DNA from: Nitrospira sp. SG-bin1
GTDB lineage: Bacteria > Nitrospirota > Nitrospiria > Nitrospirales > Nitrospiraceae
Direction: 5' to 3'
Length of the DNA stretch: 64,000 nucleotides
Assembly: GCA_002083365.1 (NCBI GenBank)
Contig: LVWS01000033.1
Span: 372,001-436,000 of the forward strand
Shown here: one piece after another, positions 26,726 to 35,493 of the stretch
Position numbering within the stretch: the stretch's first letter is position 1
Layout of the letters: each line of letters begins with the position of its first letter
Translations under genes and position numbers: made by a program
Notes under the pieces: generated by a model
Told to the model about the DNA's origin: nothing
What the model saw: only the letters and a program-made list of their open reading frames with translations
Database searches by the model: none

Positions 26726-26742
26726 TGTTACAGACTCGTTAA
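26726..26742 (-). promoter_or_regulatory. Candidate Pho-box-like element upstream of the regulator relic
   Basis: Minus-strand TTAACGAGTCTGTAACA closely matches TTAACCAGCCTGTAATG before the PstS-like gene, which suggests both were under one regulator. Confidence 0.4.
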
Positions 26743-26790
26743 ATATGGAAGATGTCGGGTGGAGTTTGCCGTTATAATTACGCGGTGAAA

Positions 26791-28521
26791 TTAAGAGGCC
26801 GATTCATGTTGGCGGAGAGTATAGAGGTAGTAGTACAACCCCTTGCAGTCCATCAGTTGCGAGTGGGTGCCTTCCTCCACCAGTTTCCCCTTGTCGAGGA
26901 CCAGAATTCGGTCGGCACGCTGAATAGTCGACAGCCGGTGGGCGACGACGAAGGTCGTCCGTCCTTTCATGAGGTGTTGAAGGGCTTCCTGAACCAGCCG
27001 TTCCGATTCGGTATCGAGCGATGAAGTCGCTTCATCCAGCAACAGAATGCGAGGATTCTTCAGGACCGCGCGCGCGATCGCGATCCGTTGGCGTTGTCCT
27101 CCTGAGAGGTTGACTCCTTTTTCACCCACCACGGTGTCATACCCTGCCGGCAAGCTCGTGATGAAGTCATGCGCGTGCGCGGCCTTGCTCGCCTCCAATA
27201 CGGCTGCTTCATTGGCCGTCATATCGCCGTAGCGAATGTTCTCGTGGATGGTGCCTCCAAAAAGGATCGTCTCTTGTGGAACCAACGCGATCTGTCGGTA
27301 CCAGCTTTCAACGGTCACATGGCGCAAGTCTTTGCCGTCGATCGTGATACGGCCATCCGTCGGATCGTAGAAGCGGTGCAGCAGATTGATCACGGTAGTC
27401 TTTCCGGCGCCGGTGGGGCCGACCAAAGCGATGAGTTCACCGGGCTTCGCTTCAAAGGAGAGGTTCGATAATACCGGATGTCGAGGATCGTAACCAAAAC
27501 TGATTGCCTCGACTCGGACGTGCCCTTCGATCGTGGAGAGACTCTGCGCCTCGGGTCGATCTGCAATTTCCGACTGGGCGTCCAAAATCTCGAAGACTCG
27601 TTGAGTGGCTCCCTGGGCCTCTTTAAGCTGCGTAAAGATGCGGGCTCCTGAGCTGAACGGGCCGATGAGGATGCCGGCAAAGAGGACGAAAGCGAAGAGC
27701 TCCCCTGGCGTGACCGTCCCTTCGATGACCTGCCGACCGCCGTACCACAGTACCGCTGCGGCCGCGGAGAAGGTGACGAGGCTGATCACCGGTATGAACA
27801 CGGCCATGATGCCGGCCCGATGCAGGGTGAGACGAAGCGTCTCGTTCACCTGGGTGGCGAAGCGGGTTTCTTCCCGTTGTGTTTGCACGAAGGATTTGAC
27901 GATACGGATGCCTGACACCACTTCTTCGACCAAGGTGCTGAGCGTGGCGGTATGGTCCTGAATGGAGGTGGAGAGCGACTTCAGCCTGCGGCCAAAGAGT
28001 TTTGCGACCAAGACCAAGAGTGGCAACAGGATCAAAATCAGCAAGCAGAGGCGCCAATTCATCATCAGTAGAAAGCTAATGCCACCCACGAAGGTCACAA
28101 GTTGCTTGACGCTGTCGATGGGGGTTTCCGTGACGATGGATTGAATGACGGTGACGTCATTCATCACTCGCGACAGCAACTCTCCGGTTCGGCGCTGCGC
28201 GAAAAACCTGACCGTCAACGTCTGCAGATGGCCGAAGAGATGTTTGCGAAAGTCGGCGACCACGTGCTGAGCCACCCATGCCGTCAGATAGCTGTGACCC
28301 ATGGAGCACAATCCCTGCACGATCACCAGGCTCAAGAACAGGCCGATCGACCGAGTCATCTGACCGGCGTCCTGTTGGACGGTGACGATGTCCCAAAGGG
28401 TTCCGGCGAGACGAATCAACGCGAGGTTAATAAGCGCAACTCCGCTCACCAAAAGCCCAGCCAACATCAAGCGAGCCAAATAAGGGCGCACGAACGGGCG
28501 GAATCGTTTGAAGATCAACAT
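26791..28521 (-). CDS. msbA: MsbA-type lipid/multidrug ABC exporter
   Basis: 576-aa half transporter: six membrane helices (to ~residue 310), then an intact ATPase domain with Walker A GPTGAGKTT, Q-loop ALVPQET, signature LSGGQRQRIAIARA, Walker B ILLLDEATSSLD and H-loop VAHRLST. The length and the LFGGTIHENIRYG pattern fit MsbA, which flips lipid A-core across the inner membrane, though other lipid exporters look alike. Last gene after the bS22-like and 72-aa genes on this strand. It contrasts with the degenerate ABC protein at 3.4-5.1 kb. Confidence 0.88.
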   Translation of the reverse strand: MLIFKRFRPFVRPYLARLMLAGLLVSGVALINLALIRLAGTLWDIVTVQQDAGQMTRSIGLFLSLVIVQGLCSMGHSYLTAWVAQHVVADFRKHLFGHLQTLTVRFFAQRRTGELLSRVMNDVTVIQSIVTETPIDSVKQLVTFVGGISFLLMMNWRLCLLILILLPLLVLVAKLFGRRLKSLSTSIQDHTATLSTLVEEVVSGIRIVKSFVQTQREETRFATQVNETLRLTLHRAGIMAVFIPVISLVTFSAAAAVLWYGGRQVIEGTVTPGELFAFVLFAGILIGPFSSGARIFTQLKEAQGATQRVFEILDAQSEIADRPEAQSLSTIEGHVRVEAISFGYDPRHPVLSNLSFEAKPGELIALVGPTGAGKTTVINLLHRFYDPTDGRITIDGKDLRHVTVESWYRQIALVPQETILFGGTIHENIRYGDMTANEAAVLEASKAAHAHDFITSLPAGYDTVVGEKGVNLSGGQRQRIAIARAVLKNPRILLLDEATSSLDTESERLVQEALQHLMKGRTTFVVAHRLSTIQRADRILVLDKGKLVEEGTHSQLMDCKGLYYYLYTLRQHESAS

Positions 28522-28609
28522 CGTGGTCAGTCCGTGTAAGTAGACACGGAATCGTATGCCGGGTAATGGCGGCGATGAACGAATAGGCGGACGGGGTGAG
28601 ATAAAACGA

Positions 28610-28828
28610 TTAGAGTTGAACGATCGACTCGATCAAGTTCTTATTGATCGCAACGAAATCCGATCGATCTTTATCGTCGATCACGACGTCGGTCAGGCTG
28701 ATGAAGAGACGTGCCTCTTCATTGATCGCATCGGAGACACGATTCCGCATCGGAGGGACCAAGAAGTCTCCCACGTAGGTAGAATTGACCGTCCGTACGC
28801 GGATGCGGACTTTCTTCCCCTCGGCCAC
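28610..28828 (-). CDS. Conserved small protein, 72 aa, unknown function
   Basis: Starts at a GTG behind GGGAGGAGA. The sequence reads as a small beta-rich domain (VRIRVRTVNSTYVGDFLVPP, NEEARLFISLTDVVIDDK, DFVAINKNLIESIVQL), without signal peptide or membrane segment. It lies 30 bp after the bS22-like gene and upstream of msbA, so probably the same transcript. Confidence 0.7.
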   Translation of the reverse strand: MAEGKKVRIRVRTVNSTYVGDFLVPPMRNRVSDAINEEARLFISLTDVVIDDKDRSDFVAINKNLIESIVQL

Positions 28829-28858
28829 GGTTCTCTCCTCCCGCCACGCCGGCCGGGC

Positions 28859-28954
28859 TTAGCTTTTTCGGCGAAGAAACTTCTGGCGTTGGCGCAGCTT
28901 CTTGTACTTGTGCTTGCGCATCTTTTTTCGTCGTTTTTTCAAGACGCTCGACAT
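28859..28954 (-). CDS. 31-aa bS22/AURKAIP1-COX24-type ribosomal protein
   Basis: The product begins MSSVLKKRRKKMRKHKYKKL and is almost entirely basic. The KRRKKMRKHKYKK core is the signature of the AURKAIP1/COX24 family, whose members are mitochondrial mS38 and the small actinobacterial 30S protein bS22. GAGGAG precedes the ATG at good spacing. Probably a ribosome-associated rRNA-binding peptide. Confidence 0.75.
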   Translation of the reverse strand: MSSVLKKRRKKMRKHKYKKLRQRQKFLRRKS

Positions 28955-29048
28955 ATCTGTATCTCCTCAAGGACGGCCGAGTCTAAAAGCTTTCCCCTGA
29001 AAATGCAAGCTCACGGCATCTTTTCCCCTTGTGCTATACTGCACCGCC

Positions 29049-29564
29049 ATGTATCTCCGAAGAGGTCGTGTCTCATTGCTCACCTCCATCGTGTGGCCCA
29101 TCCTGCTCGCTATGGCGGTCGCGGGGTGCCCGTCGAAAACCATCCGATACCCGGCCGAACACGAGCGACTCCTCCGTATCGATCAAGCGTTGGAATCCTT
29201 GCGGAGTGCCTATCAAAGAAAGGATCGATCCGGGTTTCACTCCATGCTGTTGCCGCAAGAGCCGCTGGACGAACTGAAGCGACAGGTTGACGCGGACTTT
29301 GAAGCCTTTTCCATCATTTCCCTCGAGTTCAAGATCGAACGGGTCATGATCGAAAAGGATGATGTCGATGTCTTCATCCATTGGCAAGGGACATGGAAGC
29401 GAGATGCCGGTGACATGGGTATTCGGCAACGGGGCCACGCACGGTTGCAATGGGTGGGGACGCACTCGATTCTCTTGCGCAGCGCACAAGGCGACCTGCC
29501 CTTCGGAATGAACACAAGACTGATGTTATCGGAACCTCTCTCACCTTCGGCCCCATTACCATAA
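29049..29564 (+). CDS. Lipoprotein of unknown function
   Basis: About 171 aa. A signal peptide with lipobox (MAVAGC) predicts attachment to the membrane by lipid. The mature domain (RSAYQRKDRSGFHSMLL..., VDVFIHWQGTWKRD) looks like an NTF2/SnoaL-like or DUF4440-type alpha+beta fold, which is only a structural guess. A TATACT box at 29034-29039 lies just upstream of the ATG. The stop codon is two bases before the nadB start, so nadB is probably co-transcribed. Confidence 0.72.
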   Translation: MYLRRGRVSLLTSIVWPILLAMAVAGCPSKTIRYPAEHERLLRIDQALESLRSAYQRKDRSGFHSMLLPQEPLDELKRQVDADFEAFSIISLEFKIERVMIEKDDVDVFIHWQGTWKRDAGDMGIRQRGHARLQWVGTHSILLRSAQGDLPFGMNTRLMLSEPLSPSAPLP

Positions 29565-29566
29565 CG

Positions 29567-31201
29567 ATGCCGCAGACAGTGCAGGAAGCGGATTTTTTGG
29601 TCATCGGCAGCGGAGTCGCCGGGCTTCGCGCTGCGTTGGAACTCTGCCGGGTCGGTCGAGTCATCGTGCTTACCAAAGGCCATCCTTTACAGAGTAATTC
29701 CATCTTCGCGCAAGGGGGAGTGGCCGTGGCGTTGAGTGAAGAGGACGATGTCGCCATTCATATGACGGATACGGTGAAGGCCGGCCACGGCCTGTGTCGC
29801 CGTGAAGCGGTGCGCGTATTGGTCGAGGAAGGACCGGATCGGATTCAAGAACTCATCCGCTGGGGCGCGAAATTCGACAAAAGCGGCGGCAAGTTTGCCT
29901 TTGCTCGTGAAGCCGCCCATAGCCGCAACCGAATTCTCCGAGCGAGAGGCGATGCGACCGGAAACGAAATGGTTCGAGTTCTCATGACGCAGGCTGCCCG
30001 ACACAGGCGGATCGTCCGACTGGATTACCACTTCACCGTCGATCTCGTGGTCGAGGACGGCCGATGCTGCGGGGCCGTGGTGCTTGATGAAGGTTCTGGG
30101 GAACACTTCATCATTCCAGCCAAGGCCGTTGTCCTGTCGACAGGGGGGGCGGGACAGATTTTTGCCCGCACCACGAACCCACCCAACGCGACTGGTGACG
30201 GCATGGCGATGGCCTTTCGTGCGGGAGCGGAGCTCCAGGACATGGAATTCGTCCAGTTTCACCCGACGTCGCTGTATCTGCCGTCGAGCCCGCCGTTTTT
30301 GCTGTCGGAAGCCATGCGAGGAGAGGGCGGTCAGCTGCGCAACAATAGGGGAGAGACGTTCATGCCACGGTATCACCCGCTCGGTGCCCTCGCTCCACGG
30401 GATATCGTCGCACGGGCTATCTGGGCGGAGATGGCGGCGACCCGTGCACGACATGTCTACCTTGATGTAACTCACTTGGGAGCCAATTTCATCAAACGGC
30501 GATTCCCGACGATCTATGCGACCTGTCTGCGTCATGATATCGATATCACGGAAGAATGGATTCCGGTCTCTCCGAGCGCCCACTACATGATGGGAGGGGT
30601 GGCAACTGATATCAACGGAGCCACGACATTGCCGGGCCTTTTTGCGGCTGGCGAGGTCGCGTGCAGCGGTGTGCACGGTGCGAACCGTCTGGCCAGCAAT
30701 TCATTGCTGGAAGGGTTGGTGTTTGGAATGCGGGCCGGCGTCGCCGCCGTGTCTTGGGCCATCCGTCGCTCAATGCCCGATGTGACTTCCCATATGGAAC
30801 ACCTCAGATCCGGTCGGTTGGAGCGGTTGGAAGATGCCGAAAAAATACGGAGTTCGCTTCGCCGGACCATGTGGGGACAGGTGGGGCTCATCCGTTCTCG
30901 GGAGTCGCTCATTCGTGCCACGGCCCAGCTTACCCGGTGGGAACAGATGGTGTCCGGATCCTTTGCCGGGAGAGCCGATTTGGAAGTCAAAAATATGGTT
31001 CAAGTGGCGCATTGCGTGGCGGAGGCTGCGCTGTGGAGAGAAAACAGCGTCGGCGCCCATTACCGATCAGACTTCACGGAAACCACTTCAGCGGGATGGA
31101 AGCAGCACAGCCGACTGTATTCCGAGGTTCGTGCTACTGGCCGGCGGGAATCGAAGACAGGGGGGCGGATTGTGGCAGGGCGTACTCCGAAGACGGAATG
31201 A
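29567..31201 (+). CDS. nadB: L-aspartate oxidase (NadB)
   Basis: FAD enzyme that converts L-aspartate to iminoaspartate, the first step of NAD synthesis. About 544 aa. FAD-binding FLVIGSGVAGLRAALEL at the N-terminus, SNSIFAQGGVAVAL, EAAHSRNRILRARGDATG, VQFHPTSLY, DIVARAIWAEM and HYMMGGVATDINGATTLPGLFAAGEVACSGVHGANRLASNSLLEGLVFG are all typical. The start follows the upstream stop by two bases. Its 3' end overlaps the convergent transglycosylase gene by 68 bp. Confidence 0.95.
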   Translation: MPQTVQEADFLVIGSGVAGLRAALELCRVGRVIVLTKGHPLQSNSIFAQGGVAVALSEEDDVAIHMTDTVKAGHGLCRREAVRVLVEEGPDRIQELIRWGAKFDKSGGKFAFAREAAHSRNRILRARGDATGNEMVRVLMTQAARHRRIVRLDYHFTVDLVVEDGRCCGAVVLDEGSGEHFIIPAKAVVLSTGGAGQIFARTTNPPNATGDGMAMAFRAGAELQDMEFVQFHPTSLYLPSSPPFLLSEAMRGEGGQLRNNRGETFMPRYHPLGALAPRDIVARAIWAEMAATRARHVYLDVTHLGANFIKRRFPTIYATCLRHDIDITEEWIPVSPSAHYMMGGVATDINGATTLPGLFAAGEVACSGVHGANRLASNSLLEGLVFGMRAGVAAVSWAIRRSMPDVTSHMEHLRSGRLERLEDAEKIRSSLRRTMWGQVGLIRSRESLIRATAQLTRWEQMVSGSFAGRADLEVKNMVQVAHCVAEAALWRENSVGAHYRSDFTETTSAGWKQHSRLYSEVRATGRRESKTGGRIVAGRTPKTE

Positions 31202-31832
31202 CATGGCTGGTCACAGCGAGGTCTCGAGTAAGGAAGATTCGGTAATACCGCAGGACCTTGCGGACATATTGACGGGTTTCGTCGATGGGCGGAAGCGTGC
31301 GGTAACGATCGACGACATGTTCTCCGGCGTTATAGGCCGCGAGTGCCAGTGGTAGGTTGCCGCGGAATCGATCGAGCAACTGGCGTAAGTACTTCGTTCC
31401 TCCCCTTATATTGTCCTCCGGATCGTAGAGGTCTCGGACTTCCAACCTCACTGCCGTTTGCGGCATCAGTTGCATCAATCCAATTGCTCCGGCTCGCGAT
31501 ACCGCACGGGGGTCGAAATCCGATTCGGCCTTGATGATGGCGCGGATCAAGGCGGGGTGTAATTGGTGCTGCCGTGAGAATCGATTGATCACCGGTTCCA
31601 GCTCTTGCTCTGATAAAACGGGATGCAACCGATTTGGGTGGAGGTCGATTCGTCGGTACCGAGCATCAGAGGGAACGTTGGTGAGCGATATCGTCCCTTT
31701 GGCATCGATATATTGGTAAATCTCTGCGTGGGTATCACTTTGAAGCGTCAGCAGGACACTGATCAATGCGACGAGGATGGCCATGCCAGGCCGGTTGATA
31801 GGGGACCGATGCGGCTTATTCCAATTTGGCAT
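31134..31832 (-). CDS. Lytic transglycosylase with SLT domain
   Basis: About 232 aa. Signal peptide (MAILVALISVLLTLQSDTHA), then a DUF4124-like segment (EIYQYIDAKGTISLTNVP), then an SLT domain: HPALIRAIIKAESDFDPRAVSRAGAIGLMQLMPQTA with the catalytic Glu, and LALAAYNAGEHVVDRY. Cleaves peptidoglycan with 1,6-anhydro product in the periplasm. The start is uncertain (ATG 31832, GTG 31856 or ATG 31784). A TTGACA-16-TATCGT promoter-like pair lies just upstream on this strand. The 3' ends of this gene and nadB overlap. Confidence 0.85.
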   Translation of the reverse strand: MPNWNKPHRSPINRPGMAILVALISVLLTLQSDTHAEIYQYIDAKGTISLTNVPSDARYRRIDLHPNRLHPVLSEQELEPVINRFSRQHQLHPALIRAIIKAESDFDPRAVSRAGAIGLMQLMPQTAVRLEVRDLYDPEDNIRGGTKYLRQLLDRFRGNLPLALAAYNAGEHVVDRYRTLPPIDETRQYVRKVLRYYRIFLTRDLAVTSHVIPSSEYALPQSAPLSSIPAGQ

Positions 31833-31932
31833 GGTCCAACGATAGCAGTCTGTCACGGTCTGTCAAGAAAATGCAGATCCTATGCCTTGGGCGATTCGAA
31901 GGACTTGAAGAAAAACAGGATGATGGGATTCA

Positions 31933-32817
31933 TCAACAGGAAGAACTGTCGCTACATGTACCACGCATTACAATAAACTGTTCTCTGAGTTTCGCGGTTA
32001 TTGGACCGGGGTTTCCGTTCCCGACATGTCTGCCGTCGATAGATGTGACCGGCATGATTTCCATGCTGGTGTTCGTTAAAAAACATTCCTCGGCACGGTA
32101 CAGCTGGTCAACGGAATAATGACCTTCTTCGACGTGGATGTTGAGTTCCCTGGCCAACCGAATGACGATCATTCTGGTGATCCCGTCGAGTATGCCGCAT
32201 TCTAGAGCGGGAGTTTGCAACGTTCCTTCCGTCACGAAAAACACATTGCTGACGGTGCATTCGGTCACGTGTTGTTCCCAATTGAGCAAGAGGCTGTCGA
32301 ATGCGCCGGCTGCGATTGCTTCACGTTTAGCCTGGATATTGTTCAAGAAGTTTGTCGTCTTGATCAGTGGCGATAAAGCGCTTGGCAAATTCCGCTTGGT
32401 GGAAGCAATGATCACCTTGACGCCCGTTTCATAGAAATTGGGCGCCGGAGGAACCAAAGGTTTGGCCATCACGACAACGGTCGGCCATGCACACAACGCC
32501 GGGTCCAGCCCGATGTCTCCGGCTCCTCGCGAAACCGTGATCCTCAGATAGGCATCTCGAAGATCCGTCCCGACGCCGTTGTGTATCATCGTCTCGCGCA
32601 GGATGTGTCCCCAATTGTTTTTCGGAATCGGGATCGTCAGGCCGATGGCCTCAGCGGAACGGAACAGCCGTGATACATGTTCGTCTTGCATGAAGATGCG
32701 GGGACCGTACGAACGGATCGTTTCATAGACTCCATCGCCGTAGAGAAACCCATGGTCGAAGACGGAAACCACGGCCTCCTTGTCGCTGACGAACTTGTCA
32801 TTCAAATAGATCCACAT
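31933..32817 (-). CDS. pabC: Class IV PLP aminotransferase / aminodeoxychorismate lyase
   Basis: 294 aa fold-type IV PLP enzyme: VFDHGFLYGDGVYETIRSY, the PLP-Lys in LIKTTNFLNNIQAKREA, and ECTVSNVFFV. Branched-chain aminotransferase, D-amino acid aminotransferase and PabC share this pattern. Its position three bases after pabB favours aminodeoxychorismate lyase (p-aminobenzoate for folate), but the sequence alone does not decide. Confidence 0.75.
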   Translation of the reverse strand: MWIYLNDKFVSDKEAVVSVFDHGFLYGDGVYETIRSYGPRIFMQDEHVSRLFRSAEAIGLTIPIPKNNWGHILRETMIHNGVGTDLRDAYLRITVSRGAGDIGLDPALCAWPTVVVMAKPLVPPAPNFYETGVKVIIASTKRNLPSALSPLIKTTNFLNNIQAKREAIAAGAFDSLLLNWEQHVTECTVSNVFFVTEGTLQTPALECGILDGITRMIVIRLARELNIHVEEGHYSVDQLYRAEECFLTNTSMEIMPVTSIDGRHVGNGNPGPITAKLREQFIVMRGTCSDSSSC

Positions 32818-32820
32818 GGG

Positions 32821-34299
32821 CTATGAAAAGGCGCTGAAGAAGGCCTGAGCTTTGTAAATCGTTTCCTCATATTCACGTGTCGGGTCTGAGTCGGCCACAA
32901 TTCCTGCCCCAACCTGGAGATAACCCCTAGCGTTCTTCATGGCGAGCGTCCGTATCAGGATATTGAAGTCGAGGTCTCCGCTCCAGCTGAAATAACCCAT
33001 CGAACCGGTATACGGACCGCGACGGACTGGTTCCAATTCTTCGATAATCTCCATGCAGCGGATCTTGGGGACGCCGGTGATCGTTCCACCAGGAAACATG
33101 GCTTTCAGCAAATCAAATCCGGTCGCATGATCCTTAAGGGTGCCCGATACCTGTGAGACGAGGTGATTGACATGCGAATATTGTTCCAAGGTCATCAATT
33201 CACCCACCTGGACACTTCCGAAGCGGCAGACTCGACCGAGGTCGTTCCGCTCCAGGTCGACCAACATGACATGTTCCGCACGTTCTTTTTCATTGCCACG
33301 AAGCTCATTGATCAGTCGTTGATCATCGGCGGCGTTTCTGCCGCGGGGTCTGGTTCCCGCGATCGGCCTGGTGTCGGCACGGCGTCCATCAAGGCGAACC
33401 AGTCGCTCCGGCGATGAACTGATGAGCCGTACCGTATCAAACCGGAGTATTCCCGAGAAAGGAGACGGGTTCAATGCCCGCAAGCGTTCATAGACGGACA
33501 CATCTGTTTGCAAGTCTCCAAGAGAGGAGAATGCTGGACAGGTCACGTTGAAACGGTGAGAGAGGTTGGCTTGATAAATATCCCCGGCTGCAATGTACTC
33601 CTGGCAACGGTGGACACGTTGCCGATACGCCGACTCTTCTTGCTCCGGCGTGAACGTGAGACGGCCGAGATCACTCTGGTGTGCGTCGACCGTATCGGGG
33701 CTGGTCAGTCGCGCCTCGAATTCGGCCAATCGATCCCGTCCCTCGCGGAACAGCTTTTCCCTCGGCTCGCCCAAGAATCGTTCTCGCGGCGGACAGAACA
33801 TAAGCACCAGACGATTCAGTTCATGGTCGATTGCGGCGACTAGATCAAAACATGCGAACTCGAAATCAGGATTGGCAAGGTCATCCAGGGCCACGGAGGG
33901 CAACCTCTCGAACTGGCGCACTAGATCATAACTGAAGTAGCCCACCGCACCGCCGAAAAATGGAGGTACATCAGGAGGACGAACAATCTGTTGACGGTTC
34001 AAGTGGAGAGCTAGACGATCAAACGGAGCGGTGCCTGAGTTCAAAAGTCCTTGCATCGATCGACCGTCAAAGGTATCCCCCTTCCCATACAATGTTTGAT
34101 AGGGATCGACGCCCAAGTATGAATATCGCCCCATGGTGCCATTGCCGGTGCCGCTCTCAAAGAGAAACGAAGGGTGTCGAGCTGAGGCGATGTTCTTGTA
34201 CAGGTCGAACGGACTGGCTGCAGGAGCGGGGCGTGTCAGAACGAGAGGCGAAGGAGAACCGCGTAAAAAAGGCATCGAGGAGGGTGAGGTTCTCGGCAT
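32821..34299 (-). CDS. pabB: Aminodeoxychorismate synthase component I (PabB)
   Basis: About 492 aa, chorismate-utilising family. Conserved C-terminal block: ISSSPERLVRLDGRRADTRPIAGTRPRG, ELRGNEKERAEHVMLVDLERNDLGRV, MFPGGTITGVPKIRCMEIIEELEP, and GSMGYFSWSGDLDFNILIRT. Makes 4-amino-4-deoxychorismate with a PabA glutaminase not found here; TrpE-like activity cannot be fully excluded. The ATG at 34299 and a GTG at 34332 are both possible. Adjacent pabC supports folate synthesis. Confidence 0.87.
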   Translation of the reverse strand: MPRTSPSSMPFLRGSPSPLVLTRPAPAASPFDLYKNIASARHPSFLFESGTGNGTMGRYSYLGVDPYQTLYGKGDTFDGRSMQGLLNSGTAPFDRLALHLNRQQIVRPPDVPPFFGGAVGYFSYDLVRQFERLPSVALDDLANPDFEFACFDLVAAIDHELNRLVLMFCPPRERFLGEPREKLFREGRDRLAEFEARLTSPDTVDAHQSDLGRLTFTPEQEESAYRQRVHRCQEYIAAGDIYQANLSHRFNVTCPAFSSLGDLQTDVSVYERLRALNPSPFSGILRFDTVRLISSSPERLVRLDGRRADTRPIAGTRPRGRNAADDQRLINELRGNEKERAEHVMLVDLERNDLGRVCRFGSVQVGELMTLEQYSHVNHLVSQVSGTLKDHATGFDLLKAMFPGGTITGVPKIRCMEIIEELEPVRRGPYTGSMGYFSWSGDLDFNILIRTLAMKNARGYLQVGAGIVADSDPTREYEETIYKAQAFFSAFS

Positions 34300-34372
34300 A
34301 GATGCTCGTGTCCCACGTGAAAGAGAGATCACTATACCGCAGTGATTTCTGCACGCATAGGTGTCTAACAGC

Positions 34373-34402
34373 TTGACATTCCAAGCATGGTTTTGCTTAA
34401 AT
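34373..34402 (+). promoter_or_regulatory. Sigma-70-type promoter of the F0 ATP synthase genes
   Basis: Perfect -35 TTGACA (34373-34378) and -10-like TTAAAT (34397-34402) with an 18-bp spacer, about 50 bases before the first gene of the operon. Confidence 0.55.
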
Positions 34403-34459
34403 TGCGAACCCCATCGGGCAGAGTTTTGCTCACGTGCTCTCGCCTTCCGTGGGTTAGGA

Positions 34460-34699
34460 ATGCCCCCTCCACAAGATCCTTTATACGCGGGGCTCGGTCA
34501 GGCCGTTCGAATGGGAACGGAACTGCTCGCTGCGTTGATCGTCGGAGGTGGGCTGGGATGGGTCGTCGATACGTATCTCTTCGGGACAACTCCGTGGGGG
34601 CTCGTCATCGGGTTAGTCCTCGGTTTGGCGGCCGGGATGAGGAGTGCGTATCGCTCTGCACAGCGGTGGCAAGGTCCGTCGGACAACGTGAATAAGTAG
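34460..34699 (+). CDS. AtpI/AtpZ-type ATP synthase accessory protein
   Basis: 79 aa with two membrane helices (LLAALIVGGGLGWVVDTYLF and WGLVIGLVLGLAAGMRSAYR) and the GxGxGxxxD pattern of AtpZ/AtpI-like proteins, which help assemble the c-ring or carry Mg/Ca. ATG 34460 is chosen because the frame upstream encodes nothing family-like. It is followed by atpB, atpE and atpF. Confidence 0.8.
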   Translation: MPPPQDPLYAGLGQAVRMGTELLAALIVGGGLGWVVDTYLFGTTPWGLVIGLVLGLAAGMRSAYRSAQRWQGPSDNVNK

Positions 34700-34707
34700 G
34701 AATAGTC

Positions 34708-35457
34708 ATGGAAGAAAGTCCGCTTCATCAGTTCGAACTTCATAACTGGATCCCAATCTCGATTGGGGGATTGGATATCTCCATCAATAAGGCCGTCGTC
34801 TTCATGTGGGTGGTTATCGCCTTGGCGTCAGTGATCATGGTGATGGCGGGATCATCGCGCAAGCTGGTACCCGGCAAGTTGCAGAGCCTGGCGGAGATGA
34901 TGGTGGATTTCATTCGCAACATGATTATGGAAACGATGGGGAAAGACGGGATGCGATTTTTCCCGCTCGTTGCCACGCTCTTTGTGTTTATTCTGTTTTC
35001 GAACTACATCGGATTGATTCCCGGTACCTACACGGTGACGAGTCAGATTATCGTGACGGCCGTTTTCTCCTGCCTCGTGTACGGGTTGAGCCTGATCGTT
35101 GGCTTTTCGTTGCATGGGGCCAAGTTTCTGGGAATCCTGGTCCCGCCCGGTACGCCGGGGTGGCTGCTGCCGCTGATGATTCCGATCGAGATCATCAGCC
35201 AGTTGGCACGGCCTATTTCCCTGGCGGTTCGGCTTTTTGCGAATATGACGGCGGGCCATGTCATGCTCGCGGTGCTGTTCAGCCTCACCATCGGCGGGGG
35301 ATTATTGATTGGGTGGTTGCCCTTCGTGTTTACCGTCGCGATATACGGACTGGAGTTCGGTATCGCCTTTATCCAAGCCTATATTTTTACCATTTTGACC
35401 TGCGTCTATTTGGGAGACGCATTTCATTTACATGGCCATGAGGAGCACGCGCATTAG
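34708..35457 (+). CDS. atpB: F0F1 ATP synthase subunit a
   Basis: 249 aa, five or six membrane helices. It has the essential Arg helix (ISQLARPISLAVRLFANMTAGHVML) and the C-terminal GLEFGIAFIQAYIFTILTCVYLGDA signature. Forms the ion half-channels beside the c-ring. Upstream and downstream genes encode other F0 parts. Confidence 0.95.
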   Translation: MEESPLHQFELHNWIPISIGGLDISINKAVVFMWVVIALASVIMVMAGSSRKLVPGKLQSLAEMMVDFIRNMIMETMGKDGMRFFPLVATLFVFILFSNYIGLIPGTYTVTSQIIVTAVFSCLVYGLSLIVGFSLHGAKFLGILVPPGTPGWLLPLMIPIEIISQLARPISLAVRLFANMTAGHVMLAVLFSLTIGGGLLIGWLPFVFTVAIYGLEFGIAFIQAYIFTILTCVYLGDAFHLHGHEEHAH

Positions 35458-35493
35458 CGCATGCGAGTTTAGACAAGAGAGGAGTAAGCCATA

